Positions 55,555 to 64,000 of a stretch of 64,000 nucleotides of DNA are shown here, one piece after another (the first letter of the stretch is position 1; the number at the start of each line of letters is the position of its first letter). Under the pieces are notes generated by a model. The model saw only the letters and a program-made list of their open reading frames with translations, was not told where the DNA came from and made no database searches. Made by a program: the position numbers and the translations under genes. Where the stretch lies: NCBI RefSeq assembly GCF_904849725.1, contig NC_058518.1, forward strand, positions 394,555,581 through 394,619,580, in the 5' to 3' direction. The DNA is from Hordeum vulgare subsp. vulgare (Eukaryota; Streptophyta; Magnoliopsida; Poales; Poaceae).

Positions 55555-56910
55555 CTTTATTAATCAATGTTCAAAGGTATAATAGATAAATTTTCGGGGT
55601 TGCCTAGCCATACATGGCGGCCCTTCCCTAATCTCATAACATGTTTCGCTAAATTATGAGCCTCGACATTCAAGCTTCTATATTCATGCACTATGTTGCA
55701 TGCCTCAAAATATGCTTTGTGTTCTATTATTTCATGTAAAATTGCACCACATTTTGTAGGCTTCTTGTCCTTGATATCTTCTACCACACCTTGCGGTCAG
55801 AAGCAATATGTATACACTGTATGTATAGATCATTAGCAAGGGCAAAGGCCTCACGTATCGCGAGAACTTCGAATGTGGGTGCATCACCTATGCCCTTGAT
55901 AACCATCGCTGAAGCTCCTTGGAAAAGACCATCACGGTTGCGACAGATCGCTGCTGCCACCCTTCTCATGCGTTTTTGGGATACATCTGTATCTACATTG
56001 ATCTTTAGATAAGACTCCAGAAGACATTTCCATCCCCTCGCGCGCTGCACTGCTTGTGGCGGCGAGAAAGGTCCGTTACTCTGTGTCAAAATGAGATCAG
56101 TGATGTAGGATAGTATGAATTGATTTACCGATTGGGGGCTTGAAAAATATCCTCATAAATCGCCTTCCTTATAGCTCTCCATACCGCCCACAAAGTGACT
56201 AAGCTATATTGTTTTTGTGTCAACCGTTCGTGCATCATAAAAATCCAGTTCTTGGCATTGGGCTCGTTATTTTGACCGAGTTTCTCAACCAAGTTCTCTT
56301 CAGAAAGAGCCCAAATGCACCTTGACATGGTGCATTCCATGAGCGCATGCCTCCAGGGGTCCTCTTGGCCACATAGAGCACATAGATGGGTCGTAGCCAT
56401 GTTACGGCGGTGCAACAAATCCATTAACGACATCGAATTCCTGGCCAACCTCCACAGGAAAACTTTGAGTTTCCAAGGGACTTTGGTGTGCCATAGATCT
56501 GTTCATTCTTTGCCTTCCGGTGTCCCGGAAGCCCTAGATGTATCATTGGTCCTGTTCTCTCTGTTCTACCTTGTATTGATCACCATCTTATATGCCGAAC
56601 TAACCGTGAAAACGCCAGTTCTTTCCCGCGACCAAGCCCAGAAAACTGCTATCGGTCTCGTGCACAAAGGAATAGCTAAAAATGTATCAGCATCAGCCGG
56701 TAGGAAGATCGAGCGGATCAACTCCTCCTTCCACGTCGCTGTCGTGGCATCAATCAGCCTTGATACATGGTTTGGAGGATCAGTAACCGGCGATACCATC
56801 GGACGCATATTCCCTGTCCTGGGTAGCCAGTTTGTTCGCCTTGAGGAGGCTTTATTTTTTAGCTGTGGTGTAGTGGTAGGTTTAGTTCAATTACAAGAGC
56901 CAAATGGGAA
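55555..56910 (-). mobile_element. 5'-truncated LINE (non-LTR retrotransposon) fragment
   Basis: Minus strand carries, in order, the end of an RT region, a zf-RVT domain and a C-terminal RNase H, then a terminal ATTAATAAAG. This is the 3' end of a plant L1-like element. Everything upstream (endonuclease, most of RT) is missing; its right border abuts the ~970-bp array. Confidence 0.85.
55560..56808 (-). pseudogene. LINE ORF2 remnant: zf-RVT and RNase H
   Basis: Frames: 56566-56808 (WSRERTGVFTVSSAYKM), 56125-56448 (zf-RVT: ARNSMSLMDLLHRRNM, LCALCGQEDPWRHALMECTMSRCIW, with Cys/His spacing C-x2-C..H..C), 55781-56089 (RNase H start: YLKINVDTDVS, FEVLAIREAFALAND) and 55560-55787 (EYRSLNVEAHNLAKHVMRLGKGRHVWLG, end of RNase H). 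At least three frame breaks. The order and motifs are diagnostic for plant LINE ORF2. Confidence 0.87.
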
Positions 56911-59900
56911 CCCTATCAGACACTGATAAGCTCAGGGGTGGAGCTAGAATTTTAACATAGGGGGGGCGAGATTTTGCTTCGAATGTAAGACTAGAAAGAT
57001 CATTCAGAGAATAGTCTAGATTTTTTGTTATGGCTAGCACCCAAGGTTGATGAAGTATATCTTAATCAGTGAAGAAATACGAACACTTATTTTTATGTGG
57101 TTAACACTTTATATTTAATCATCGGTTGGCATAAAGAAAACGTGAAACAATTCAGATGTATGAACAAAATCTTCCTACTGTAGAAGGGACTCGTAGCACG
57201 AATATTCCTTCAAAAAATTGGAGTTTCTACAAATCAAAATTTGTAGTTCTAAACACATACATTAATCTAACCTTGAAATATAAGCCATGGACAAAATAAT
57301 TAGAATGGGAGAAAAGAGTAATCTAACCACTTTTCCTCGCCTCGTTGCTTTTTCATGTTGGATATGTAGTCGGCCGATCGGCCTGCTGACCGTAGCTCCG
57401 TGCAAGACCTTTAGTAATTCAGACTTAGATTGGGAGCTGAAGTTAACGAAAAGATAATTGCCCAGCCATGGACGAGGAATGACCATCTAGTAGCTGCAGG
57501 CCGCGGACGAGAAAAGACCAGTGGTGAGGCATCGGAGAGTTAGCCACGATCTAACCTATACATGCGTAACAAGACGGCTCGCCCCTTTCTCTTCTATATG
57601 AGTTGGGCTTTGTATTTTCTTTGCTGGAATTTGGGCTTTTCCTACAATCTGGAAATTGGCTGAGCATGGTAGGCCTCACCTTACATTACACGATGGGACG
57701 GGGGGTAAAACAGTGCCGGAGTTCGCGTGATTAGACAAAAACTAATCGCTCTTCAGAGAAATCGGTGTTGTTGTTGTTGTTGGGGGAGGGGGGTCTCGCC
57801 CCCCTCGTCCCCCCCCCCTTGAATCCGTTCCTGGCTAAGCTATCAGTGGCAGAGCGCCTTGGGGACAGTTAGGTGCCTTGCCCGCCTTGCCCTATCAGAG
57901 ACTGCTAAGCTCAGGGACGGAGCCAGAATTTTAACATAGGGGGGAGGGCGAGATTTTGCTTCGAATGTAAGACTAGACAGATCATTCAGAGAATAGTCTA
58001 GATTTTTTGTTATGGCTAACTCCCTAGGTTGATAAAGTATATCTTAACGAGTGAAGAAATACGAACACTTATTTTTGTGTGGTTAACACTTCATATTTAA
58101 TCATGAGTTGGCATAAAGAAAATGTGAAACAATTCAGATGTGTGAACAAAATCTTCCTACTATAGAAGGGACTCGCAGCATGAATATTCCTTCAAAAAAT
58201 TGGAGTTTCTACAAATCAAATTTTGTAGTTCTAAACACATACATTAATCTAACCTTGAAACATAAGCCATGGACAAAATAATTAGAATGGGAGAAAAGAG
58301 TAATCTAAACACTTTTCCTGGCCTCGTTGCTTTTTCATGTTGGATATGTAACCGACGGATCGGCCTTCTGACCGCAGCTCCGTGCAAGACCTTTAGTAAT
58401 TCAGACTTAGATTGGGAGCTGAAGTTAATGAAAAGAGAATTGCCGAGCCGTGGACGAGGAACGACCATCTAATAGCTGCAGCGGCAGACGAGAAACGACC
58501 AGTGGTAAGGCATCGGAGAGTTAGCCATGATCTAACCTATACATGCGTAACAGGCCGGCTCGGCCCTTTCTCTTCTATATGAGCTGGGCTTTGTATTTTC
58601 TTTTGCTGGAATTTGGGTTTTTCCTACAATCTGTAAATTGGCTGAGCACGGTAGGCCTCACCTTACGTTACACGATGGGACAAGGGGTGAAACGGCTGCC
58701 GGAGTTCGCGTGATTAGACAAAAACTAATCGCTCTTCAGAGAAAGCAATGTTTTTGTTGGGGGGGGGGGGTCTCGCCCCCCTCGCCCCCCATTGAATCAG
58801 TCCCTGGCTAAGCTATCAGTGGCGGAGCGTCTTGGGGACAATTAGGGGCCTTGTCGGCCTTGCCCTATCAGAGACTGCTAAGCTCAGGGACGGAGACATA
58901 ATTTTAACATAGGGGGGGCGAGATTAATTTGCTTCGAATGTAAGACTAGAAAGATCATTCAGAGAATAGTCTAGATTTTTTGTTATGGCTAGTGCCCTAG
59001 GTTGATGAAGTATATCTTAATGAGTGAAGAAATACGAACACTTATTTTTGCGTGGTCAACACTTTATATTTAATCATCATTTGGCATAAAGAAAATGTGA
59101 AATAATCCACATGTATGAACAAAATCTTCCTACTATAGAAGGGACTCGCAGCACGAATATTCCTTCAAAAAATTGGAGTTTCTACAAATCAAATTTTGTA
59201 GTTCTAAACACATACATTAATCTAACCATGAAACATAAGCCATGGACAAAATAATTAGAATGGGAGAAAAGAGTAATCTAACCACTTTTCCTGGCCTCGT
59301 TGCTTTTTCATGTTGGATATCTAGCTGGCCGATCGGCCTTCTGACCGCAGCTCCTTGCAAGACCTTTAGTAATTCAGACTTAGATTGGGAGCTGAATTAA
59401 TGAAAAGAGAATTTCCCAGCCGTGGACGAGGAACGACCATCTAGTAGCTGCAGGCGGCGGAGGAGAAACGACCAGTGGTGAGGCATCGGAGAGTTAGCCA
59501 CGATCTAACCTATAGATGCGTAACAGGACGACTCACCCCTTTCTCTTCTATATGAGCTGGGTTTTGTATTTTCTTTTGCTGGAATTTGGGCTTTTCCTAC
59601 AATCTATAAATTGGTTGAGCACGGTAGGCCTCACCTTACGTTACACGATGGGACGGGGGGGATGAAACGACTGCCGGAGTTCGCATGATTAGACAAAAAC
59701 TAACCGCTCTTCACAGAAAGAAGTGTTGTTGTTGTTGGGGGTGGGGGGTCTTGCCCCCTCGTCCCACCTTGAATGTATCAGTGGCGGAGCGCCTTGGGGA
59801 CAATTAGGGGCCTTGCCCGCCTTGCCCTATGAGAGACTACTAAGCTCAGGGACAGAGACAGAATTTTAACATGGGGGGGGGGGGGCGAGATTTTGCTTCG

Positions 59901-61760
59901 AATGTAAGACTAGAAAGATCATTCAGAGAATAGTCTATAATTTTTGTTATGGCTATCACCCTAGGTTGATGAAGTATATCTTAATGAGTGAAGAAATACG
60001 AACACTTATTTTTGCATGGTTAGCACTTTATATTTAATCATTAGTTGGCATAAATAAAATGTGAAATAATTCAGATGTATGAACAAAATCTTCCTATTGT
60101 AAAAGGGACTCGCAACACGAATATTCCTTCAAAAAATTGGAGTTTCTACAAATCAAATTTTGTCTAAACACATACATTAATCTAACCTTGAAACATAAGC
60201 CATGGACAAAATAATTAGAATGGGAGAAAAGAGTAATCTAACCACTTTTCCTGGCCTCATTGCTTTTTCATGTTGGATATGTAGCCAGCCGATCGGCCTT
60301 CTGACCGCAGCTCCGTGCAAGACCTTTAGTAATTCATACTTAGATCGGGAGTTGAAGTTAATGGAAAGAGAATTGCCCAGCCGTGGACGAGGAACGACCA
60401 TCTAGTAGTTGCAGGCGGTGAACGAGAAACGACCAGTGGTGAGGCATCGGAGAGTTAGCCACGATCTAACCTATACATGCGTAAGAGGTCGGCTCGCCCC
60501 TTTCTCTTCTATATGAGCTCTGCTTTGTATTTTCTTTTGCTGGAATTTGGGCTTTTCCTACAATCTGTAAATTGGCTGAGCACGGTAGGCCTCACCTTAC
60601 GTTCCATGATGGGACAAGGGGTTGAAAGGGCTGCCGGAGTTCGCGTGATTAGACAAAAACTAATCGGTCTTCACAGAAAGCAGTGTTGTTGTTGTTGGGA
60701 GGGGGGTTTCGCCCCCTTATCCCCCCTTGAATCTGTCCCTGGCTAAGCTATCAGTGGCGGAGAGCCTTGGGGACAATTAGGGGCATTGCCCGCCTTGCCC
60801 TATCAGAGACTGCTAAGCTGAGGGACGGAGCGAGAATTCTAACATAGGCCGGGGGGGCAGATTTTGCTTCGAATGTAAGACTAGAAAGATCATTCAGAGA
60901 ATAGTCTAGATTTTTTGTTATGGCTAGAACTAGGTTGATGAAGTATATCTTAATGAGTGAAGAAATACGAACACTTATTTTTGCGTGGTGAACACTTTAT
61001 ACTTAATCATCAGTTGGCATAAAGAAAATGTGAAACAATTCAAATGTATGAACATAATGTTCGTACTGTAGAAGGGACTCACAACACGAATATTCCTTCA
61101 AAAAATTGGAGTTTCTACAAATCAAATTTTGTAGTTCTAAACACGTACATTAATCTAACCTTGAAACATAAGCCATGGACAAAATAATTAGAATGGGAGA
61201 AAAGAGTAATCTAACCACTTTTCCGGCCTCGCTGTTTTTTCATGTTGGATATGTAGCTGTCCGAACGGCCTTCTGACCGCAGCTCCGTGCAAGACCTTTA
61301 GTAATTTAGACTTAGATTGGGAGCTGAAGTTAATGAGAAGATAATTGCCCAGCCCTGGACGAGGAACGACCATCTAGTAGCTGCAGGCGGCGGACGAGAA
61401 ACGACGAGTGGTGAGGCATCGGAGGGTTAGCCACGATCTAACCTATACATGCGTAACAGGCCGGCTCGCCCCTTTCTCTTCTATATGAGCTGGGCTTTGT
61501 ATGTTCTTTTGCTGGAATTTGGGCTTTTCCTACAATCTGTAAATTGGCTGAGCACGGTAGGTCTCACCTTACGTTACATGATGGGACAAGGGGGTGAAAC
61601 GACTGCCGGAGTTCGCGTGATTAGACAAGATCTAATCGCTCTTCAAAGAAAGCGGTGTTGTTGTTGGGGGGGGGGGGGTCTCGCCCCCCTTGAATCCGTC
61701 CCTGGCTAAGCTATCAGTGGTGGAGCGCCTTGGGGACAATTAGGGGCCTTGCTCCTCCCC
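56911..61760 (+). repeat. Tandem array: five head-to-tail ~970-bp units
   Basis: The anchor CT(C/G)AGGG recurs at 56931, 57910, 58883, 59845 and 60818, with a terminal relic at 61776: spacings 979, 973, 962, 973, 958. Units exceed 90% identity by eye. Each holds AATTTTAACATAGGGGGG-type and TTCGAATGTAAGACTAG words, a CATAAGCCATGGACAAAATA stretch, a (GTT)n run of varying length, and a G-tract/TCTCGCCCC C-tract pair. The unit matches no element I can name. Differences are mostly substitutions and homopolymer length. Confidence 0.95.
57262..61373 (-). other. Recurring 74-codon minus-strand frame within the array units
   Basis: Present at 57262-57486, 58244-58468, 60177-60401 and, truncated, 61188-61373; shifted by a one-base loss in unit 3 (~59395). 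Typical content: MVVPRPRLGN, FSSQSKSELLKVLHGAAVRRP, HIQHEKATRPGKV and LLFSPILIILSMAYVSRLD. Because units are near-identical, sharing an ORF is expected and is not by itself evidence of coding. Confidence 0.3.
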
Positions 61761-61789
61761 CCCTCCCTGGCTAAGCTAAGAGGGACGTA

Positions 61790-62257
61790 TTGTTTCTTCC
61801 ATGGGATCAGAGTGACTTAAGAATTGTTTCTAAAGATATTCATGAAGAAAGAAATACTTTTATTGTTCGTCAAGTCTTGCTCACCATTCCATGCAGTTCT
61901 CTAACGGACGGCGTGAAGTTCTCTACTAGTTGTGCACAAGCTCCTTTTCAACGAGGGAGGAGCTTCATGATCCTCCTCGCCTTTGTTGACCACAAATACT
62001 ACCTCGACATTGTCCTCAACCTAGTTCCTACCAGCCATGGTGACTACCCTGACTCTCTCCGAGTCAACTCCGTGGCTACGATTGTGAAGACTATCAAGGC
62101 GACCCCTAGCAATATCAAGGAACTTCAAGCGTCATGGGATCCTGGCAAGCCAGCCTTCGAGTCTTCAACGAAGCTTCGACTTGGAGTCAAGCCGAGTTTC
62201 AAGAAAGAAAAGGTGTTAGCGACCCTTCACGGTTGGGCCTTGGCCCAGCGGTGTTAG
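61790..62257 (+). CDS. Hypothetical ORF, 155 aa, possibly a gene or element fragment
   Basis: MFLPWDQSDLRIVSKDIHEE...; includes FMILLAFVDHKYYLDIVLNLVPTSHGDYPDSLRVNSVATIVKTIKATPSNIKELQASWD. Composition looks protein-like rather than GC-driven, but no family is recognised. The C-terminus runs into a 38-bp tandem duplication. It may be an exon fragment; no splice structure is evident. Confidence 0.3.
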   Translation: MFLPWDQSDLRIVSKDIHEERNTFIVRQVLLTIPCSSLTDGVKFSTSCAQAPFQRGRSFMILLAFVDHKYYLDIVLNLVPTSHGDYPDSLRVNSVATIVKTIKATPSNIKELQASWDPGKPAFESSTKLRLGVKPSFKKEKVLATLHGWALAQRC

Positions 62258-62287
62258 CGACCCTTCATGATTGGGACTTGGACCAAC
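62212..62287 (+). repeat. 38-bp tandem duplication
   Basis: Two units starting GGTGTTAGCGACCCTTCA at 62212 and 62250, with ~6 differences. Confidence 0.88.
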
Positions 62288-63250
62288 ATACGAGGAATGG
62301 GCTAACCGTCATGCAATGCAAGTCAACTGTTACAGATAGCACAAGAAGGGCATCCGACAAGTTATCCGGGCTTGGATCATGACTAGAACGGCACGACGGC
62401 AGCTCTTTCCACCTTGGCTCTCATACTCTTCCTTGTCTTTGCTATCTTCTCTTTTAGCACACTTGTGCTTGTAATCAGCCACTCATCGTCATATCATCAA
62501 TTCTACATCTCGTGTAAGTAGAGTACTGGATACATAACAGTGTTGCACACATGCGCAGTCACCATTCTACAACCACATAGTTGTTGTAAGAAAAAGATGA
62601 ATGGGGAGAAACATGTGTGGTCAAGCAGACTACGTGTCAAGTAAAGAAGGTGACGGACGTTCTAAAAAAAAGGAGGGAAACCGGCCTCCACCGCCGCATG
62701 TTTCTCGGAGAGGAAGGTGGAACCGAGAAAGGCAGTAGAAAGGTACCCACCTAAAACGAGACGGCGTAGCGCGTTACCCTTTGTGGACTTGTACATACTG
62801 CTGCTACGAGTTTATACTCCACCTTCGACCATGGGAAGGGAAGGGAAGGCCACGGTGACGTTCCTGGTTAGGGTCCTGTCGCCCTCTGCGAAACCGGGCC
62901 CGTTGCAACAGGAGCCGTGCGCCCGTGCCCAGTCTGAGGTCGGGTACTGAACCACAATACCCGGCTGCACACTCCGTGTTGCTGTGCCTTCTCTACCACG
63001 CAGTCACACACCGACGAAGCTTCCGAAGACGGCATCCAATCTGATTGCCAGCGTTTTTCCGATCTTCCATTTCATCGGCGCCACCTTTCGTCATTTCAAT
63101 CAGAAACAGCCCCGTCTTTCAGTTCACCGACGCTCTTGTCCGTTGTCCCAGATAGCACGGACATGACGCACATCACTCGCACCTTATCACACGCTACAGG
63201 TTTCCGAAAGGCCGAAAGACCCACATTTCTTTCACTGGGCGCATTAACCA
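62288..63250. other. Intergenic, nothing firm recognised
   Basis: Two modest plus frames (62717-62950, 62984-63166) without recognisable domain. The right part probably includes the 3' flank of the minus-strand host gene that follows. Confidence 0.35.
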
Positions 63251-63400
63251 AAGCACACCGTAGTGTGATCCTACGGGTTACCAATATCAGGCCATGACGG
63301 ACGCACGAACCACAAGATGAACTCGAGCAAAGCCCCAAAAGGCAAAGATGGGCATCATCATATGAGCTGCGAAGCATACACTTCATGTTGTTTCCTTTTC

Positions 63401-63818
63401 TTACAGCATCAAGGATTTTCTCAGAGCGATAAAAGCAACGAAGAATATCGGGGAGACGAGGAAGACCATGTAGGGGACGATCTGCCCAATCCCCACCTCG
63501 GGCTCGTCCGGGTTCGCGTAGTAGTTCCTCTGCCCGCCGAACTGGTCGAAGTACCCCTCGTAGCCCGTGTTGCGGGGCACCGGCACGCCATCGACCTTCA
63601 GGAAGTCCGCCGCCTTCGCACCACAGGAGAAGCCAAGGAATTATTAGCCCTCTCATCAGTTGTTCCGAGCCTTGTATCAAAGGGCGAGGAAGGCGTTCCA
63701 TGAGCATTTGAGCGAGATGCTTACCTGAAAGCTGAACATGAACATTTTTGCCTTCTTGCTGACTCGATCGTTTGGGTGGTATTTCAGCTTGCTATACATG
63801 CCCATGGCTTCCTTGGAC
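63401..63818 (-). CDS. Host gene, last two coding exons (gene continues beyond the window)
   Basis: Exon 63725-63818 (94 bp) encodes SKEAMGMYSKLKYHPNDRV and continues to MFMFSFQ. It has acceptor CTTCCCCAG at its start and donor CAG|GTAAGC at 63724. The last exon 63401-63613 follows acceptor TGTGGTGCGAAG, keeps phase 0, and encodes AADFLKVDGVPVPRNTGYEG, then DQFGGQRNYYANPDEPEVG, and ends RKSLML-TAA. GQIVPYMVFLVSPIFFVAFI in between is one hydrophobic segment, so the product is probably a small membrane protein anchored by its C-terminus. I do not recognise the family with confidence; a conserved plant, possibly plastid, protein is my best guess. The 111-bp intron (63614-63724), frame continuity and canonical sites make this the best-supported host gene. 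Upstream exons lie beyond 64000. Confidence 0.75.
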
Positions 63819-64000
63819 CTGGGGAAGCAAGATATCCCACGAAAAACAAACACATCCAGCAATGAGAGAATTTTAGATAGGAAACCACACAGATAAGTTT
63901 CAAAACTAAGACGGTGTTGATGCATGTGAAAAATCTGCACGGCATGAACGTGGATTCACAGGCACAGTAACCATATTGAACGACAGAAACACCAGTTCCA
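63819..64000 (-). other. Intron of the host gene running off the window
   Basis: T-rich on the minus strand before the acceptor at 63819; no second exon is visible before the window ends. Confidence 0.6.

Noticed and set aside
56911..61760. CRISPR-like array or rDNA/5S spacer array
   Set aside because: Units are ~970 bp without short repeat/unique spacer alternation, and no rRNA sequence was recognised.
1..64000. Endogenous pararetrovirus or other viral insert
   Set aside because: All RT-bearing regions have copia order (integrase before RT) or LINE zf-RVT/RNase H features; no viral movement or coat protein was seen.

Overview
This window is plant nuclear DNA, almost certainly from a large Triticeae (wheat/barley/rye-type) genome. 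The basis is recognition of BARE1/WIS/Angela-type Ty1-copia LTRs (1.8 kb, starting TGTTGGAA[T/A]ATGCCC, with a tRNA-iMet-like primer site), a Stowaway MITE with CTCCCTCCGT-type ends, Tourist-like MITEs, a LINE fragment and dense nesting. No bacterial-type genes, tRNA/rRNA genes or CRISPR arrays were seen. About 80% of the window can be assigned to mobile or repeated DNA. Only one segment, at the right edge, looks like part of an ordinary host gene.

Layout. (a) 1-8227: a minus-strand Angela-like copia element (TE1), cut by the window's left edge. Its 3' end carries an exact 522+522 bp tandem duplication across the LTR/polypurine-tract/RNase H junction. (b) 8228-13116: low-copy or unidentified sequence with a Stowaway MITE. 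(c) 13117-17535: an old, gag-less minus-strand copia (TE2). (d) 17674-24387: a very young minus-strand copia (TE3) with two identical 196-bp LTRs, an intact gag, and a pol ORF broken only by one TGA. (e) 24420-26410: a Tourist-like MITE and a TIR-type element carrying a dead ORF. (f) 27501-28364: a TATA box followed by an intact 251-codon ORF related to that dead ORF. (g) 29184-52726: an old minus-strand copia (TE4; perfect TCCGT target duplication) split by two plus-strand WIS/BARE-type copias, TE5 at 30757-39066 and TE6 at 39437-48040, and by two TIR elements, one in gag and one in its 5' LTR. (h) 52732-56910: low-copy sequence, a TIR element with a small ORF, and a 5'-truncated LINE. (i) 56911-61760: five head-to-tail copies of a ~970-bp unit. 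(j) 63401-63818: the last two coding exons of a minus-strand host gene.

Relationships. Once the mobile elements are removed, three short host blocks recur in the same order: X (10885-11055), Y (12838-13116 plus 17536-17586), Z (26825-27075), then X' (28985-29183), Y' (52732-53045), Z' (54305-54525 plus ~55425-55465). This indicates an ancient tandem segmental duplication later bloated by transposons. By-eye LTR comparisons agree with the nesting order: TE4 about 11-12% divergent, TE5 about 8%, TE6 about 1%.

The most interesting signals are: TE2 looks like an integrated copy of a spliced, gag-less pol RNA of a TE3-like family; TE6 moved recently although its coding region is dead and shares lesions with TE5, implying mobilisation in trans; the TE1 duplication looks like a template-switch chimera; and the ~970-bp array is unidentified. 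All identities, counts and ages are by eye, and family names come from memory of plant repeats, not from a search.
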